From Heliocidaris erythrogramma (taxonomy: Eukaryota; Echinodermata; Echinoidea; Camarodonta; Echinometridae), in NCBI GenBank assembly GCA_025617745.1, contig CM046858.1, positions 38,085,119 through 38,149,118 of the forward strand: 64,000 bases of DNA. The letters are read 5' to 3'. A program made the position numbers and the translations under genes. Each line of letters starts with the position of its first letter. Positions within the stretch are counted from its first letter, which is position 1. The notes under the pieces were generated by a model. It was given only the letters and a program-made list of their open reading frames with translations, was not told the origin of the DNA and made no database searches. Of this stretch, positions 46,986 to 60,600 are shown piece by piece.

Positions 46986-48852
46986 CACAGGCGTAGCCAG
47001 GATTTTTCAATAGGGGGGCCACAGGGGTGTCGATCCGTGTATATGTTTGGGGGGATGACCGGCAAGGGAGCGAAGCCAGTGGCGTATCTAGGGATTGTGA
47101 TACCAGGGGCACAAAATGAAGCCCCCCCCCCCGAATGCCCAAACTTATCTACGTCAGCGAAGGAGCAAAGCGACCGAGCGAAAAAAAAATTCAGTATTTA
47201 ACCCTAAAAAACGCAATTTCTTGTCCATTTTACCCAGGAACTTTTGCAATTGACCACCGCAATTGAGCTGTAGAGAAGCTCGAATTTTATACATTGATAA
47301 GCGGTTTTCTATTCACTCACTTCTATGATCGGGAGCAAAACTAACGAAAACCCTGAAAGGCTTGAGAAAGAGTCGAGAAATTCAGCAAGGCTATACCTGA
47401 AGTTGAGATTTCTTTCAAAAGTTGAACCTTTGCAAATGCTGTTTTATACACTTTATCCTACATCAGGGGCGCAATATTTAGCAGGAGTCATATGAAACAT
47501 AAATGATATAGCGAGCAAAGCAATTACATCTTTATTTTTTCAAATTTTGAACCTTTTAAGCTATTTCAGAACTATATAGGCCTACTGGGGGCGCGAAATT
47601 ACGAGATCCTGAAAGATAATAATTATGCAAGTGAGCAAAACGACCAAGCTTTCGAAAATTTTCGCATTTCAAACCTTCAAAAACTAGATTTCTAGTACAT
47701 TAACCCTGCGGATTTGGGGGCGCGTAATCCGTATAAAGATTATGATTTTTCTTTCTCCCCCCCCCCCCCCTCCCCCTAGATACGCCACTGAGCGAAGCAA
47801 CCGAGTGGGGGAGGGCGTGGGAGGGGGTATCCCCCTCCCACACCAGGGACTTTTTCGAAAATCTGTCTATAAAACTTGCATTTTAGAGCATCCCAAAATG
47901 TTTTTTTAATGAATAGAGGAATGCACGGATCTACGCCAATGGTCGGAACCCCTCAATTGAGAATAACAATGCAAGCGAACGAATTTTCTTCGATATAAAA
48001 TTATAGCATTTCTTATTTCCTTACTTTTAATAATTAAAGAATGTGATGGTATTTCAAGATAACATAATGACTTTGGATAATTATTAGTTTTAAGTTAATA
48101 TTTCATAATTGTTATTCATTTTATCCAAAAATATTTGGCGATGATAATACAGGCAACCCCCCCCCCCCCCCCCCCCGGATCAACACCCATGAGGGGCCAG
48201 ACGTGAAGGATCCAACCGCATATTTAGCCAGGATTTCATTTTAGGGGGCGGTTGTGAGCACGCGAAGAGTGCGAAATTGGTGATGAGCACGCAAAGCCGG
48301 GGTGGGTGCAGGAAGGGGGAGATTTTCCCCCTCCCGCGCGAAAGCTCTGACGTTTTATAGCAAATTTGAGAGAAAGATAACGGCTCGTAGCACATTTTTT
48401 TAGGCGGAAAGTTAGTTCGACGCCCTGGCTGCTTTTCAGTTATTTGGACGCAATACTGTACTGTAATGTAACAGGGGTGGGTGCAGGAAGGGGGAATTTC
48501 CCCCTTCCCGCGCGAAGTGCAAAAGCTCTGACGTTTTAGCACCCTTCTTTTAGGCGGAATGTTAGTTCGGGGGCGGTGGCGAGCACGCGAAGAGTGCGAA
48601 ATTGGTGATGAGCACGCTTGGGGTGCTCCCCAGGGGGTGGGTGCAGGAAGGGGGAAATTTTCCCCCTCCCGCGCGAAGCGCGAAAGCTCTGACGTTTTAT
48701 AGCAAATTTGAGAGAAAGATAACGGCTTGTAGTGCCTTTTTAGGCCTTTTTCTCTCACTTCCCCCGCTTTTTCGCTCTCGCTCTCTCTCTCTCTCTCTTT
48801 TTGGCTGAATAGGGGGGCCATGGCACCCTTGTGCCCCCTGTCTACGCCAGTG
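46986..48852 (-). mobile_element. TIR-A/B element, copy 2, full length
   Basis: Ends CACAGGCGTAGCCAGGATT and, complemented, CACTGGCGTAGACAGGGGG. Target duplication CTAGTCCA (46978-46985) against CTAGTCCT (48853-48860), seven of eight. Both parts seen in copy 1 are present in the same order: AT-rich body (to about 47800) and tandem-unit part (about 48180-48780). No transposase. Confidence 0.85.
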
Positions 48853-49854
48853 CTAGTCCTATATTGGGTAAAATTTCCTCAGAAGTTCTCATCCCATTAA
48901 AATGTTGCTTTCAAGAATTTTCAGGACTAATTTTTGAACATTACTCCTAAGAAATTAATCCAGAATTGTACCCGATATTGTGAAAATCTTCCCCGATTTG
49001 TGGTACATTTTACATAACAAACATGCATGTTTGTTTTTTACCCAATATTGAGCAATACTTTATCCAACTTGATTTGGAGTGTATTCAATCGACTTGTATA
49101 CTTTTCACCTTCCCCGTATACTCAGACAACTGTAAATAGAAAAGCTAAGAAAATCCTGTTTTTCTTCTTGAAATTTACAGTCCGATACTATGGGGTTCGG
49201 TTTCTATCCGATAGATGAACAGTGTAAAATGAACTAAAATTAAAACAAAACCCTCATGAAATCAATGTATAGACATAATATGGTTGTAAAGTTGATTGCA
49301 TAGTAAGCATGGTAAGATTTAATCAATATTGAATCACTGTATATTACCCATCACCATGATCGGTTGATCTCTCTCTTGGTCTCCCCCCCCCCCCCCCCCC
49401 CCACGCAAAAAAACTCTTTTTCTCTCTTTCTCTCTTTGTGTATAATTATTTCTCGTATTCGGGCCACCTCAATAGGCCGATTTAAAAAATTAAAAAACAA
49501 AAACAAAAACCAATTCTGAATTTGGAAATTAGACTGATATCACAATTAACCAGAGCTAATTATGCTAATTCCCAATGAAGCCGCATATTTTTTCTCTCTT
49601 TCCGTCTGGCATCTCTCTTTCTCTGTGTCTAGCTTTCACTCTTCTATCCACCCCCCCCCCCCCCTTTTTTTCTCTCTCTCTCTCTCTCTCCCTCCCCCCC
49701 TCTTTCTCTTTCTCTTCCTCTTCCTCTCTCTCTCTCTCTTCTCTGGCTCTCTCTCTTTCTCTCTCTCTTCCCCGTCCCCCTCTCTAACCGCTGTCTCTCG
49801 CTCTCCTCACATTCCCTTCACACACCCGTAACTCTCATGACTGCGGTCTCCCTT
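48853..49854. other. Intergenic, C-run and CT-rich tract
   Basis: A C-run lies at about 49383-49402 and CT-rich low-complexity sequence at about 49600-49810. Open frames there are artefacts. Confidence 0.6.
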
Positions 49855-49935
49855 TTAAACCACTGACTACTGAATTATCTCACTTCCATAGGCTTAATAC
49901 AAGGATTACCAGGTTCCCGAAGGCAACGGATTAAT
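49855..49935 (+). mobile_element. Short palindromic MITE, copy 3
   Basis: TTAAACCACTGACTACTGAA, CATAGGCTTAATACAAGG and GGTTCCCGAAGGCAACGGA, matching the uninterrupted form of the copy at 46481. Confidence 0.75.
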
Positions 49936-50467
49936 GTTTTTTGATAGGTTGGAATCCTTTTAGAAAGAGAGACTGAAAATTACATACGATCAAATCTTCA
50001 TGTATATGCTTCCTAACAATTTTATTTTGATATAGATTCATCTTCATATATAATCTCTATTTTCATACATTGGTACTTATTATAGAGAATGTTAGACAAT
50101 TTTATAACTTAGCAGTGAATACAGTTGTTCCCTGTTTTTAACATAATGTCTGAGTACAATACTCCCAAGGGGTATATTTCACCACGCGCACAACGCTGAA
50201 TAAAAAAATACTTCCAAGGGGGAAATAGAACTCACACTGAATAGTACAATTTAGCTCATACAAGAAAATATCTAGTTTTATCTTCTTTTTTCTATACAGA
50301 TGGATTACTGACAAAAGATTGCGTAGCCGACTTTACCTTGTAAACAGTGTACTGTAAATTATATTTCCTATGATATATTAATCCAGGAAACTTTTGGAAG
50401 ACAGTGTTTCAGCCAAACTAGACTCTATAAATACTTTTTTGTAAATAAACGAATAAATAAAGTCGTT
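49936..50467. other. Intergenic, nothing recognised
   Basis: AT-rich sequence with no motif. Confidence 0.4.
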
Positions 50468-50845
50468 TTAAGAAGTGATGAGCTCAAAGTCATATCCAAT
50501 CGACAGCTGTTTGATATAACGCCTTTTCCTTTTACAAAGCGCTTCACAATTTAATCTACAAGTTGTATAATGACCACTTAAACAATGATAATCATAATTA
50601 AGATAATAGCAAAATGGAAGAGTAGATGGAAATTTAGTTGAATTAATGTTTATTATTATATCCTGGCAAGAATCGATACGTAACCAGTAATGCTGAGAAG
50701 ATGAACACAAATTTTGGACTAATGCAGGACTAATGTTGATAACAACTGTGTCTAAGTCTTCATAACATTAATGATATTGTTCATCAATATAATCAGCAGG
50801 AAAATCAATCAGAACTATAGGTCGCCTATCATCAGCATGATCAGG
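50468..50845 (-). pseudogene. Unrecognised coding-like frame, possibly a degraded exon
   Basis: From about 50845 down to the stop at 50468 the minus strand reads one frame of about 125 codons broken by a single TAA near 50765. Pieces such as RRPIVLIDFPADYIDEQYH and YEDLDTVVINISPALVQN look like real protein. The second half is Cys-rich (TCRLNCEALCKRKRRY). No family was recognised. It could be an old transposase or host exon, or chance. Confidence 0.3.
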
Positions 50846-51353
50846 GCAAGAGGCAGGTATTCATGAAAGCTTGTACTAACTTTGCTCAAGTTTAAACCCG
50901 CGTAGATTTGGTCCACTTGTTTAAGGAGCGCAAAGTGTCAACCTCTTTAATAACCCGTCGTACTTCAGAGTTTTCTTAAAGTCTACATTAATCAGCTTTC
51001 CCTCCCCCAATTGGCACCAATTATTACTTATTTTCCCACTCCTACATAGTTTGAAAAAAATTAAGTATATTTCATGAACCGATGTGAATGAAAACTGAAA
51101 AAATTAATAGAAGATTTGCCAATTTCTAATCGAAAAAACAAAATCACGTTTCTCATTTACATTTCATGGCTTGATTCATATTGTTTTTTCATTAATTAAC
51201 ATAATTACAGTAATTTGTACAGAAATAATACATTAACACTTGGCGCTTCATATATCAGTGGACTAAAGTAAACCAGTTTTTACTGGTAGACATTATTTAA
51301 CCATTCGTAGAGGCATGTTTCTAAAAATAGACATTTTCATTTTTTCTATTTAG

Positions 51354-51450
51354 CGTTAGGGTTAGGGTTAAGGTTAGGCTTGGTGTTAGGGTTAGGGTTT
51401 AGGGTTTAGGGTTAGGGTTTAGGGTTCGGGGTCGGGGTCGGGGTTAGGGT
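51354..51450 (+). repeat. Interstitial telomere-like repeat
   Basis: About fifteen TTAGGG-like units with TTTAGGG and TCGGGG variants occur just beyond the 3' end of the protease gene. TTAGGG is the usual animal telomere unit; the mixed variants suggest age. Confidence 0.85.
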
Positions 51451-51574
51451 TGCACACTCTTTGTATCTATATGCAAATAATATGCAAATTAGCTACCTTA
51501 GCTATACTACGTTGGTGGCTATTTTAGAAACATGCTACTTCGTCCACATTTATGAGTACTGGACAGGCCAGGAT

Positions 51575-51768
51575 TTACTCATAATAAGTATTGTCGACGA
51601 CGTTGAGAAGGCGGTTGAACGACGGCAGTACGGACGCGTCTTCTCCGGGAAGGCTGCTTAGTTTTCCCTTGGCGCTGGTTTCGATCAGGATGTCCCTCAC
51701 GAGGTCGGTCATCGTCTTACCCGTACCAGGGGACAGGCTCGTGGTCGAGAGAATCATGGCTGCGGCGG
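51575..51768 (-). CDS. Subtilase exon 9 (C-terminus)
   Basis: Acceptor TGTACGCAG. Residues 381-444, ending VVDNTYYE and TAA. It is the last helix region of the catalytic domain with no extra C-terminal domain. Confidence 0.88.
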
Positions 51769-54700
51769 CTGCGTACATGAACCAAGTGTAATCATAATTA
51801 TTTTACTCTGAATATGAATGTGGCATGTGCGTTAGCGACTAGCGACTCTTCTTCTTTTTTTCTTCCCCTTCCTTTTTCTTCTTCTATTTCTTCTTTTACT
51901 TCTTTCTTTTGTTCTCCTTATCCAGTTCTTCTTTTTCTTCTTCCCCTCCTCTAGATCTTCCTATAATTTTCCTTTGTCTTACCTGCAACGGCAGGGGTTG
52001 AGAAGGAGGTACCGGTTGATCTCAGATAGAAGGCATTGCTGGACCCAGACGGAGCGGCCAAGTCGACATTTCTTCCCGGTGCGTAGATATCCACACATCG
52101 GCCGTAATTGGAGTTATCCTGACGGTCGTCTACCGTACCTCCGCTTCGGAGTCTTGACGCTCCGACAGTGATCACCTATACGAGCAGGAGAAAAGAACAG
52201 TAAGAATACTTGCAAGCATACACATGCTTTCTTAGCAGTAATGTAAAATAAACAATCAAGCTATCTTCTTCCCCCTCGGCCATCTCTCACCCAAAGCTAT
52301 ATTTTGAAGTAGCAGGTTTTAAGTATTCCAAAATACCTTTAATTTTTGCAATATAGCCGTTGCTTTTGATATTGTATGTTGTTAAAAAGGTATCACCAAT
52401 TGTAGAGTATTGCGGTCCACGAAATAAAGAAGGAGTGGTGTACAAATTGCCTCATTTTCCGTGGTTCAGTCATTTGTACACGTTTTGATTTTTAGAAAAC
52501 CCCGGGATCCACAGTTTATAATATAGTTTTGTAATTTGTTTACGGCCTTCCCTGCAATTCAACTACTCAAAGCGCTTTACAGTGTATTATCATCCCGATT
52601 ACATAGCTCAAGCTTACCAGGTAGGCGGAGAGTGGCAAATGTGCAGTGGATTTATATCTTTCCGAAGGACGTTATTGCCGAGCGGGGATTCGAACCCTCG
52701 ACCTTTCGTTCGAAAGTCAAGTGAATCAAACACTATACCACTACACTTCCACTTCTTAAAAAGCTTATAGGGTACAGGATTGTATATTTACGTTGGTTAC
52801 TCCAGCTGGTGAGTAGTCGCAGGAATCAGCCGTTGACACAGCACTACCTTGGTTCCCGGCGGCAACGACCACCACGCAATCGGTGTTCTCCGTGATATTC
52901 CCGAAGGCGTAGTCGAGCGTCGGGCTGGTTGCCATGGAAATCAATGAATAGGAGATGACGCACTTGGATCCCACGTTGTTGTTCCACCATATATTAACTT
53001 CATTCAGGCCTTCATGAGGAACGTGAGAAGGGAACGGATAAGACTAGCGAATGGAGTTTGGAAGAAAAAGGTTGTGTCAATCATGTGGAGAAGGAATGGA
53101 TGTATACAGTATGTGTATATACACGATACATGTACACAATACGACCTCAAAGCAAAGACTTTAGAAATGTCAACCGAGGGCAATTTCAATAGCCCCATGT
53201 CAGTCACCAATTGAAATGCATAAATATTACAATGACTTATTACGAAATCCGAACATGATTTCTATGAGATTTACAATATACTGAAATTTCCCGTGAGTTG
53301 ATTTCTCAAAAGTCTATGCGATAGTAAACAGAAAGCTTCGATATTCTACCACAGATGTGTGGGACCTAGTCTTGATGAGATATATATACATGTACCTCTA
53401 CTTTTTGAACGAGGTTTAAAGATGAGTACTTATATACAGATCCATTTTGTTACCTTTTTCAAAGAGAAGGGGGAATATATAATCTCCTATTTTAAAAGGC
53501 AAAGCCAGGATTTTTCACTGGGGGGGGGGGGGGGGGTGGCAGACGTGAAGGATCCAACCGCATAGCCAGGATTTCATTTCTAGGGGTCGGTTATGAGCGC
53601 GCGAAGAGTGCGAAATTGGTGATGAGCACGCAAATCGTGCTCCCCAGGGGGTGGGTGCAGGGAGGAGAAAGTTTTACCCCTCCCGCGCGAAGCGCGAAAG
53701 CTCTGGCGTTTTACAGCAAATTTGAGAGAAAGATAACAGCTTGTAGCAAACAATGTTTAAGGCGGAAAGTTAAAGTTCGACGCCCCGACTGTTTTTCAAT
53801 TACTTGGACGCACTATTACCCTGTATGTATCAGGGTGGGTGCGGGAGTTGGAGTCCCCCCCCCCCCCCCCCCTCCCGCGCGAAGCGTGAAAGCTCTTACG
53901 TTTTACTGTAACAGCAAATTTGAGAAAAAGATAACGGCTCGTAACACTTTTTTTAGGCGGAAAGTTAGTTCGACGCCCTGGCTGCTTTTCAATTATTTTG
54001 GACGCAATACTGCACTCTATGTAACAGGGGTGGGTGCAGGGAGGGGGAGTTTCCCCCTTTCCTCGCGAAGCGCAAAAGCTCTGAAGTTTTACCAAATTTG
54101 AAAGAAAAATAAACGGCTCGTAGCAAACAATTTTTGAAGGCGGAATGTTAGTTCGACGCCCTGACTGCTTTTCAGTTACTTTGGACGTAATATTGCACTG
54201 TATGTAACAGGGGTGAGTGCAGGGAGGGGGAGTTTCCCCCTTCCCGCGCGAAGCGCGAAAGCTCTGACATTTTACAGCAAATTTGAGAAAAAGATAACGG
54301 CTCGTAACACTTTTTTTAGGCGGAAAGTTATAGTTCGACGCCCCGACTGCTTTTCAATTACTTGGACGCAATTTTGCACTGTATGTAACAGGGATGGGTG
54401 CAGGGAGAGGAGAGTTATTTCCCACTTCCCGAAGCGCGAAAACTTTGACGTTTTAGCAAATTTTGAGAGAAAGATAACGGCTGGTATAGCGCATTTCTAG
54501 GCCTTTTTCTCTCACTTCCCCCGCTTTTTCGCTCTCGTTTTTTTTACTGCCTGAATAGGGGGCCCATTGCCCCCCCCCCCCGGTGCCCCCCTGTCTACGC
54601 CAGTGGCTATTTCTAATGTGACCAAGGCATATTGGGTCGACGGATAAATGCATTAAGCACAAGAAAACAAGAGATGGGGCTATGATATTTTAATGGAAAG

Positions 54701-57619
54701 GGACCATTTACCCTTCGGTTCATAAACATCGAGATTTACTACTTACTCAGGAGTTTTTATCTTATGATACCTCTTCTCAAAACAAAATAATCACGAATAT
54801 GTCAAGTTATATAGCGCAGTTACTCCTACTATGATTAAGCTTTGGGGCGATGCACGTAAACAAATACATGTACCATGGTGACTACCCATGCACTGAACCA
54901 ACTCGCTCCCTGAATATGTATATACACTGCACTTTACAAAGTATCATGTTATCACTACTCGGTAAGTAACAGTATCATCACCCCGGCTTTAGCCGAGGTA
55001 CCCCGATAAGGCGCTTCTTATTTCTTACTGGGAACCCTGGGTGGAGAGAGCCAAATATAGAGTAATGACTTCCTCAAGGACACTGCCGTCGAGGAGATTC
55101 CAACCCCGTACTATGTGGTTCATAGTCCGTGACTTACCCACTAAACCACAACACCTTTACTGTTGATTTTTTAATGTTTGTTTGTTTCTCTTTTTTGTTC
55201 AAACCTAATTATTTCCTTATAGTATGCGGAGTACAAACCTGCGATGACATCATCTGTATCGGCATTGCCATCGGTACCGGCTACCCTAATGCTCTGTACA
55301 GTTGCACCCTGAGCGACCCCAATATTAGACCCGATCGCCACGCTAGCACAACGTGTACCATGGCCATTGACGTCTCCCGTGATGTTGGCCTAAAAACCAA
55401 TTAAATGGTCACGGTACCAAAAAAAGTAAAAATACAACAACATAAAGTGGCATTAAACGGGCAGAACTTGAACAGTCATTGCTAAATTAAGATTATAATT
55501 TGAAAATTAATTGCTTTTTATTTTGAATTTCTACAAACAGCTTGTTGGGTTAATAGGCAAATTTTATATTTCAAACTATTTTTGACTTGGCATTGTGGAA
55601 AACTGTGTGCAGGTACATTACGTTCTAAGCGTTTACAAACTAGAATGGGGCATGATGGGAAAGTGAGAGGCACAGACACTTTTCAAATCCTGTTAAAAGA
55701 TGGTGCTATTCAGGAGCTTCAGTTTTCTGTCACTTTAAAGGGTACACTCTAAAATAGTCTAGTCATTTTTTTTACCAGATCGCCTGGTCATATTTTCTGA
55801 ATCAGATTCTAGTCATCCCGACTAGAATGCTGTTCATTTTGAGTAGGGATTCTGTTCACTTCAAACCCGAAGCTGGTAGTTTTGACTAGAATAGTGTAGG
55901 TGCCAGTGGGAATAGTTATTCTAGTCAAATCTGAATAGATTCTAGTCATATTTGACTAGATAGTTTTTAGAGTGTACCAATAAGCAAAAAATATTTTGCT
56001 CCCTATGTAAGTGGTTCCATGTCGATATTCAAAATAATTAGCTTCAAATACTACTTCTGTAAAGAGATATTACCAATATACTCTCTCGATTAATATAAAA
56101 GTGTCTAGTAAATAGACTAGTCGAAAGGGTCCGCAGAGAACCCAGGTCCGACTTTGGTTCCGTATGTCGAGGTTTTTGTTATCTTCTACTTTCTTCATAC
56201 GGGTACTTCTTAATCGTTAACCCATAGAATACCAGGTAAAGTTTATTGAGGTTGATTTTATATATTATAGCTGCTGTACTCAAAGTATTTTATTAGGTGA
56301 TTTGTACACTGTTCAGGACTGGACAAGCGATTGAATCGTGAAATAAACCGACTAGATGTTATTAGGAAATGTTGATTATGTCGCAATAATTATTGTGCTT
56401 TGTAAGTCATCAAAATTACTTAATCTCGCTGAAAATCAGACACCGTGAAAAACACTGCACATAGATATCGGTATTTGGCACTACACTCACATGTAGAATC
56501 AAATAACATTATTTGAATCATGTTACGATTTGATTGAATTTTATTCAAGCAAAATACATAGGTATTTATTAACCACATAAAGAATATTCACAAACTAGCC
56601 CATAAAATATTCATTCTTTTCAGTTGGTCAGAAAGTTTTATGATCGCTGAACCGATAATTAATTTTCGTATTACTTTTTCCTTTCCTCTTTGTTTCGGTC
56701 GCGTTAAATGCCTACGCAAGTCAAGCATAATGAAGGCAAATGAACGCAAAAGAACAAGGAAATGTTCGTGTACTTACGGTTGAAGTAACATCGGCAAAAA
56801 ATTGAGCGCGGTTGGTGCTAAACTCGTTGTGAGTAGTCCTGACACCAGTATCGAGTAGGAAGATAGTCACGTCTGTCGCATCATCTGCGAAAAAGATGAA
56901 ATTTCGAAAGCTAGAGGATCATTGAAAGCAATGTGGGTTTAATAGCTCCATGAAAAGGTCAAGCCTAAAGAGACAGCACCATATTAAAAATCTAGGACTG
57001 GTACAGGCTAGCCAGGTTGAAATCGCCCCTTACCGGACATATCAGTTTAGAATTTATATGAAATGAATCAACTTCGCCTCCTCAAATTGACACCAGTTAT
57101 TTTTTCATCTTTCACTCTTACACATTTTAAGACGAAGAAATAATTATTCAATGAACGACTGTGAAAGAAAAGTATTATGCCACAAAATTGCCAATTCGTG
57201 TCAAAAGCAGTGATTATACAGCCGCTAGACTTATTTCTGGCTGATCATCTAGGACACATATTTCACCTTTGGTTAGGGATCTCCACTGGTTACCTCTACA
57301 ACGCATTTTTTTAACGTTTGTTTGTACGTGTTCAAAATTCTAAATCATTTGTCACCTGAATATCTTTATAACACACTCAAAATATATACACCATCTCGCA
57401 ATCTTCGCTCAACAACTGACAAATGTAAGCTCATTTTTCACAAATCCAGACTCTCATCAACTGAAAAACGTTTTTCAGTGGCCGCATCAAAAATCGTGGA
57501 ACAAGGCACTCTCCATCTGAGAAATAACCTCTTTGCCACTTTCGAAAGATCCCTAAAAACAGACCTATTTCCCCAGTAATATAATGTTCTTATGTGATCT
57601 CTTACAAATATTAAATATT

Positions 57620-57650
<31 letters not shown>

Positions 57651-60600
57651 TTATTATTTCTATTATTACAAATATATCATCGTGTTGCCAATTTAGAGTC
57701 TTTACTGCAGCTTATTCTCAATTAAATCCTTGATATTCGTGAGAGGCACAATGTACTAAAACAGAAAATTATGTGGATTCCCTCTTTATACTCATCATTA
57801 TGTGTAAAACTTCATTAAAATGAGGCACTGAACTGCTAAGTGTATAAGCCCCTTGAAAGAAAAAATCGTATCCGCCAGATAACGCTGTGATATTTCAAGA
57901 GAACGACCAACGAGCGCCCCGCACTGCCGCCGCATGCCGTTGCTTTATAGCTGTCACTCCGTTACGTATAGACGTCAGTACGGGGGGGGGGGCAAATCTG
58001 ACTTTAGCTATACAGGGATGCCACTTAGAATTGATTTTTAAAAAAGGAAAAATCATCTAGAATGGGCCCTTGTGTACATAAAAAGTGGTTTTCTATTGCT
58101 AAAAATATGTTGAAAAAGTAGGAATTCCTACTTTTGTCTGAAAAGTGGCATCCCTGGCTATAATACTTTTTTAGCCTGAAAATCGCATATATGGGACAAC
58201 GTAATGGCCTAGCACAAACGCAACGAATGTAGTGCCGACATATCACGGAATGCTTTCTAAATTTTGCCAATTACTCACCAATTTGAACCTACACATTTTC
58301 TGTCAGAGTCAGTTTGGGCAAATAATACCCATCTATGAATCATATGAATCTTTGGTGAAATTCAAGTTGCATTTTTTGTTTGAATTTCGTTTTATTTGCT
58401 ACTTAAGATCATGTTTAGACTTATCGACTCACTTCTGTTGTATGTAGCCCCGTCCCTTGGGAGGTCGACTTGGTCGATGCGGTCCTGGAGCTTGACGGGC
58501 AGAGACGGCAGCCCAGCGGCTATCCGTTGGACCGAGTTCTCTTCGACCAGGTACCCTTTCTTAGCCAACTGTAGAAGAAGAAAAAAAATAGATAACGATT
58601 TGTTGAGGATAAAGGTATCGATAAAAATCTGTCTTTTGCAAAAATGTATTGGATTCGAGAAAATCAGATCATTATCACAAATAGTGAGCATCATACACTT
58701 TAAATGTTTTTAAATTCATTTGATTTGAGTCAGTGAAACACTTTTAATGCCCGCTGGATCAAAGTCCGCACGCTGACCCTTATGTCCGCTGACCGCGACA
58801 GTTTATTGAGAAATGGTACAGGGCCCTCTTGCATAAAAAGTTGCGATTAAATGCAACTCAAAAACTTTAACGCAAGCCCCAGATACGCGATCCCGATTGG
58901 TTGAAAATCGAGTTGCTTTTAATTTTTTGAGTTACGTTGTTTCACGATTCCCTTTTTCCTTGCTGTCATGTTAAATAGTGGATTAAAAAGCTTTTCTTTT
59001 TCAGGAAAACAGGGCAATTTACAATCCTGGAAGAGTCACATATGCTACACTCTCTATAGACAGAGTGATCGCCCCTTTGGCATTAATACTTTCACCGTTA
59101 CCTTTTTAGCACACCGTTCAGTGGTTTTAATAGAAGCAAGGAGAAGGACCTCACTGACACTTCGCTTTATTCTGGTGCAATCTCGGCAGGCTTTCATTTT
59201 GTCCAGTTTCTTGAAGAGCCTATGGAAACTATACTTGTCCTGTGGGGATGAAAAAGAAAACACAAATGAAGTGATGAGTTATGGTAAGATATTTTAAAAG
59301 GATTCAAGGTAGGTAAGTCACTTCGACATGTGTTTTGAAAATCGACATTAGTATCACACATGTATCTACATGTTTATCAATCCTCCAGATTCTAAAAGAC
59401 TTTTGGAAATTGAGTGAAATAAAATATGTTTGATTTATACACGTAAGCTAGCATAGGCAACCTCTTCTCAACCCCCGCCCCTACCTCGATAGGTCCAATA
59501 ACGTCTTTGTCAAAACACTCGGAAAAAGCAATTTTAAAAAGGAAGATTTATCTTTTAACGCTGTAAATAGTGATCTTTTGGTTGTTTCTATGCACTTTGT
59601 GATAGATTATTGATAAAAGATAGTAAGGCCAAGGCCTATCGTTAACCACTGAGAGAAATGGGGAATGTCCGAAATGACATAATCGTGACAGCTCTTGTTC
59701 TTTTGTCGCTGTTTACTTTGGAGCTTTTGCATGAGCATTTACGCAAAAACTTAATTCCTCTTTTATGCATCCATGTTGTGCCAAACTCCCCGTCATTATA
59801 ACCCTTTAATTGGGGATGGTTCCAGGATTTTATAAAAAGGCGGAATAATTGTGACAACATATTTCGGACAAGCAAAAAAAAATAAAAGTAAGGTACGTTA
59901 GCACATATTTGGGATGGCATTTTGGTCCAAAATTTATTTGGATGTGTCACTTTGGCTTCAAGGGGGTGGGGGAGGGTTCAGGCCAACTGAACACCCCCCC
60001 CCCCCCCCCCCCATAAACCAGTCAGTGCCCTAAATAGCCTTACTGAATTTCCAAATGAACTTACTGAGGCGGTGACTAGATAGTTGGCCATGCATGAACA
60101 TTCCGGGTCATGGTGGGTAAAGACATCCATTGCGGGTCCCTCGTCGCATAGATCGGCGTCTGTGAGCTCATTCTCTTCATCATATTCGTCAGATTGGCTT
60201 AGTACCGTGTTAGCCCTGGGGAAAGTATTTGAAACACAAAATGGTTATTTGTACTGTAGAGGCGTTGTAGATGAGTGGTTTAAGCGCGTGACTGTGAATG
60301 CAAAGGTCGTGGGTTCGAACCCCTGCTCTGCAGTAGTCGCCTTTGGCGAGACATGACTCTGCATTTTCCACTCTCTACCCAGGTGTTAAATTGGTACCGG
60401 TAGGAAGGAATTCCTTTATATAGCCTAGCTAAAGCTTGGGGGTAACCCTGAGCACATGTGTGGTGGATATAAGCGCTGTAAATATCCAATATTATTATCA
60501 ATATCATGGCCGTTGCACAAGGAGCGTCATTTCCATTGCGTTGTTACCTGTGCTAATCAAGCAAATTAGCGCATATTATTTAGCGCATATACCTGACGTA

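Noticed and set aside
48180-48821. 213-residue minus frame
   Set aside because: Lies wholly in the tandem-repeat part of a TIR-A/B copy; the peptide repeats with the DNA unit.
49562-49831. Ser/Leu/Pro-rich frames
   Set aside because: CT-rich low-complexity tract.
53616-54101. 161-residue plus frame
   Set aside because: Tandem units of TIR-A/B copy 3 inside a protease intron.
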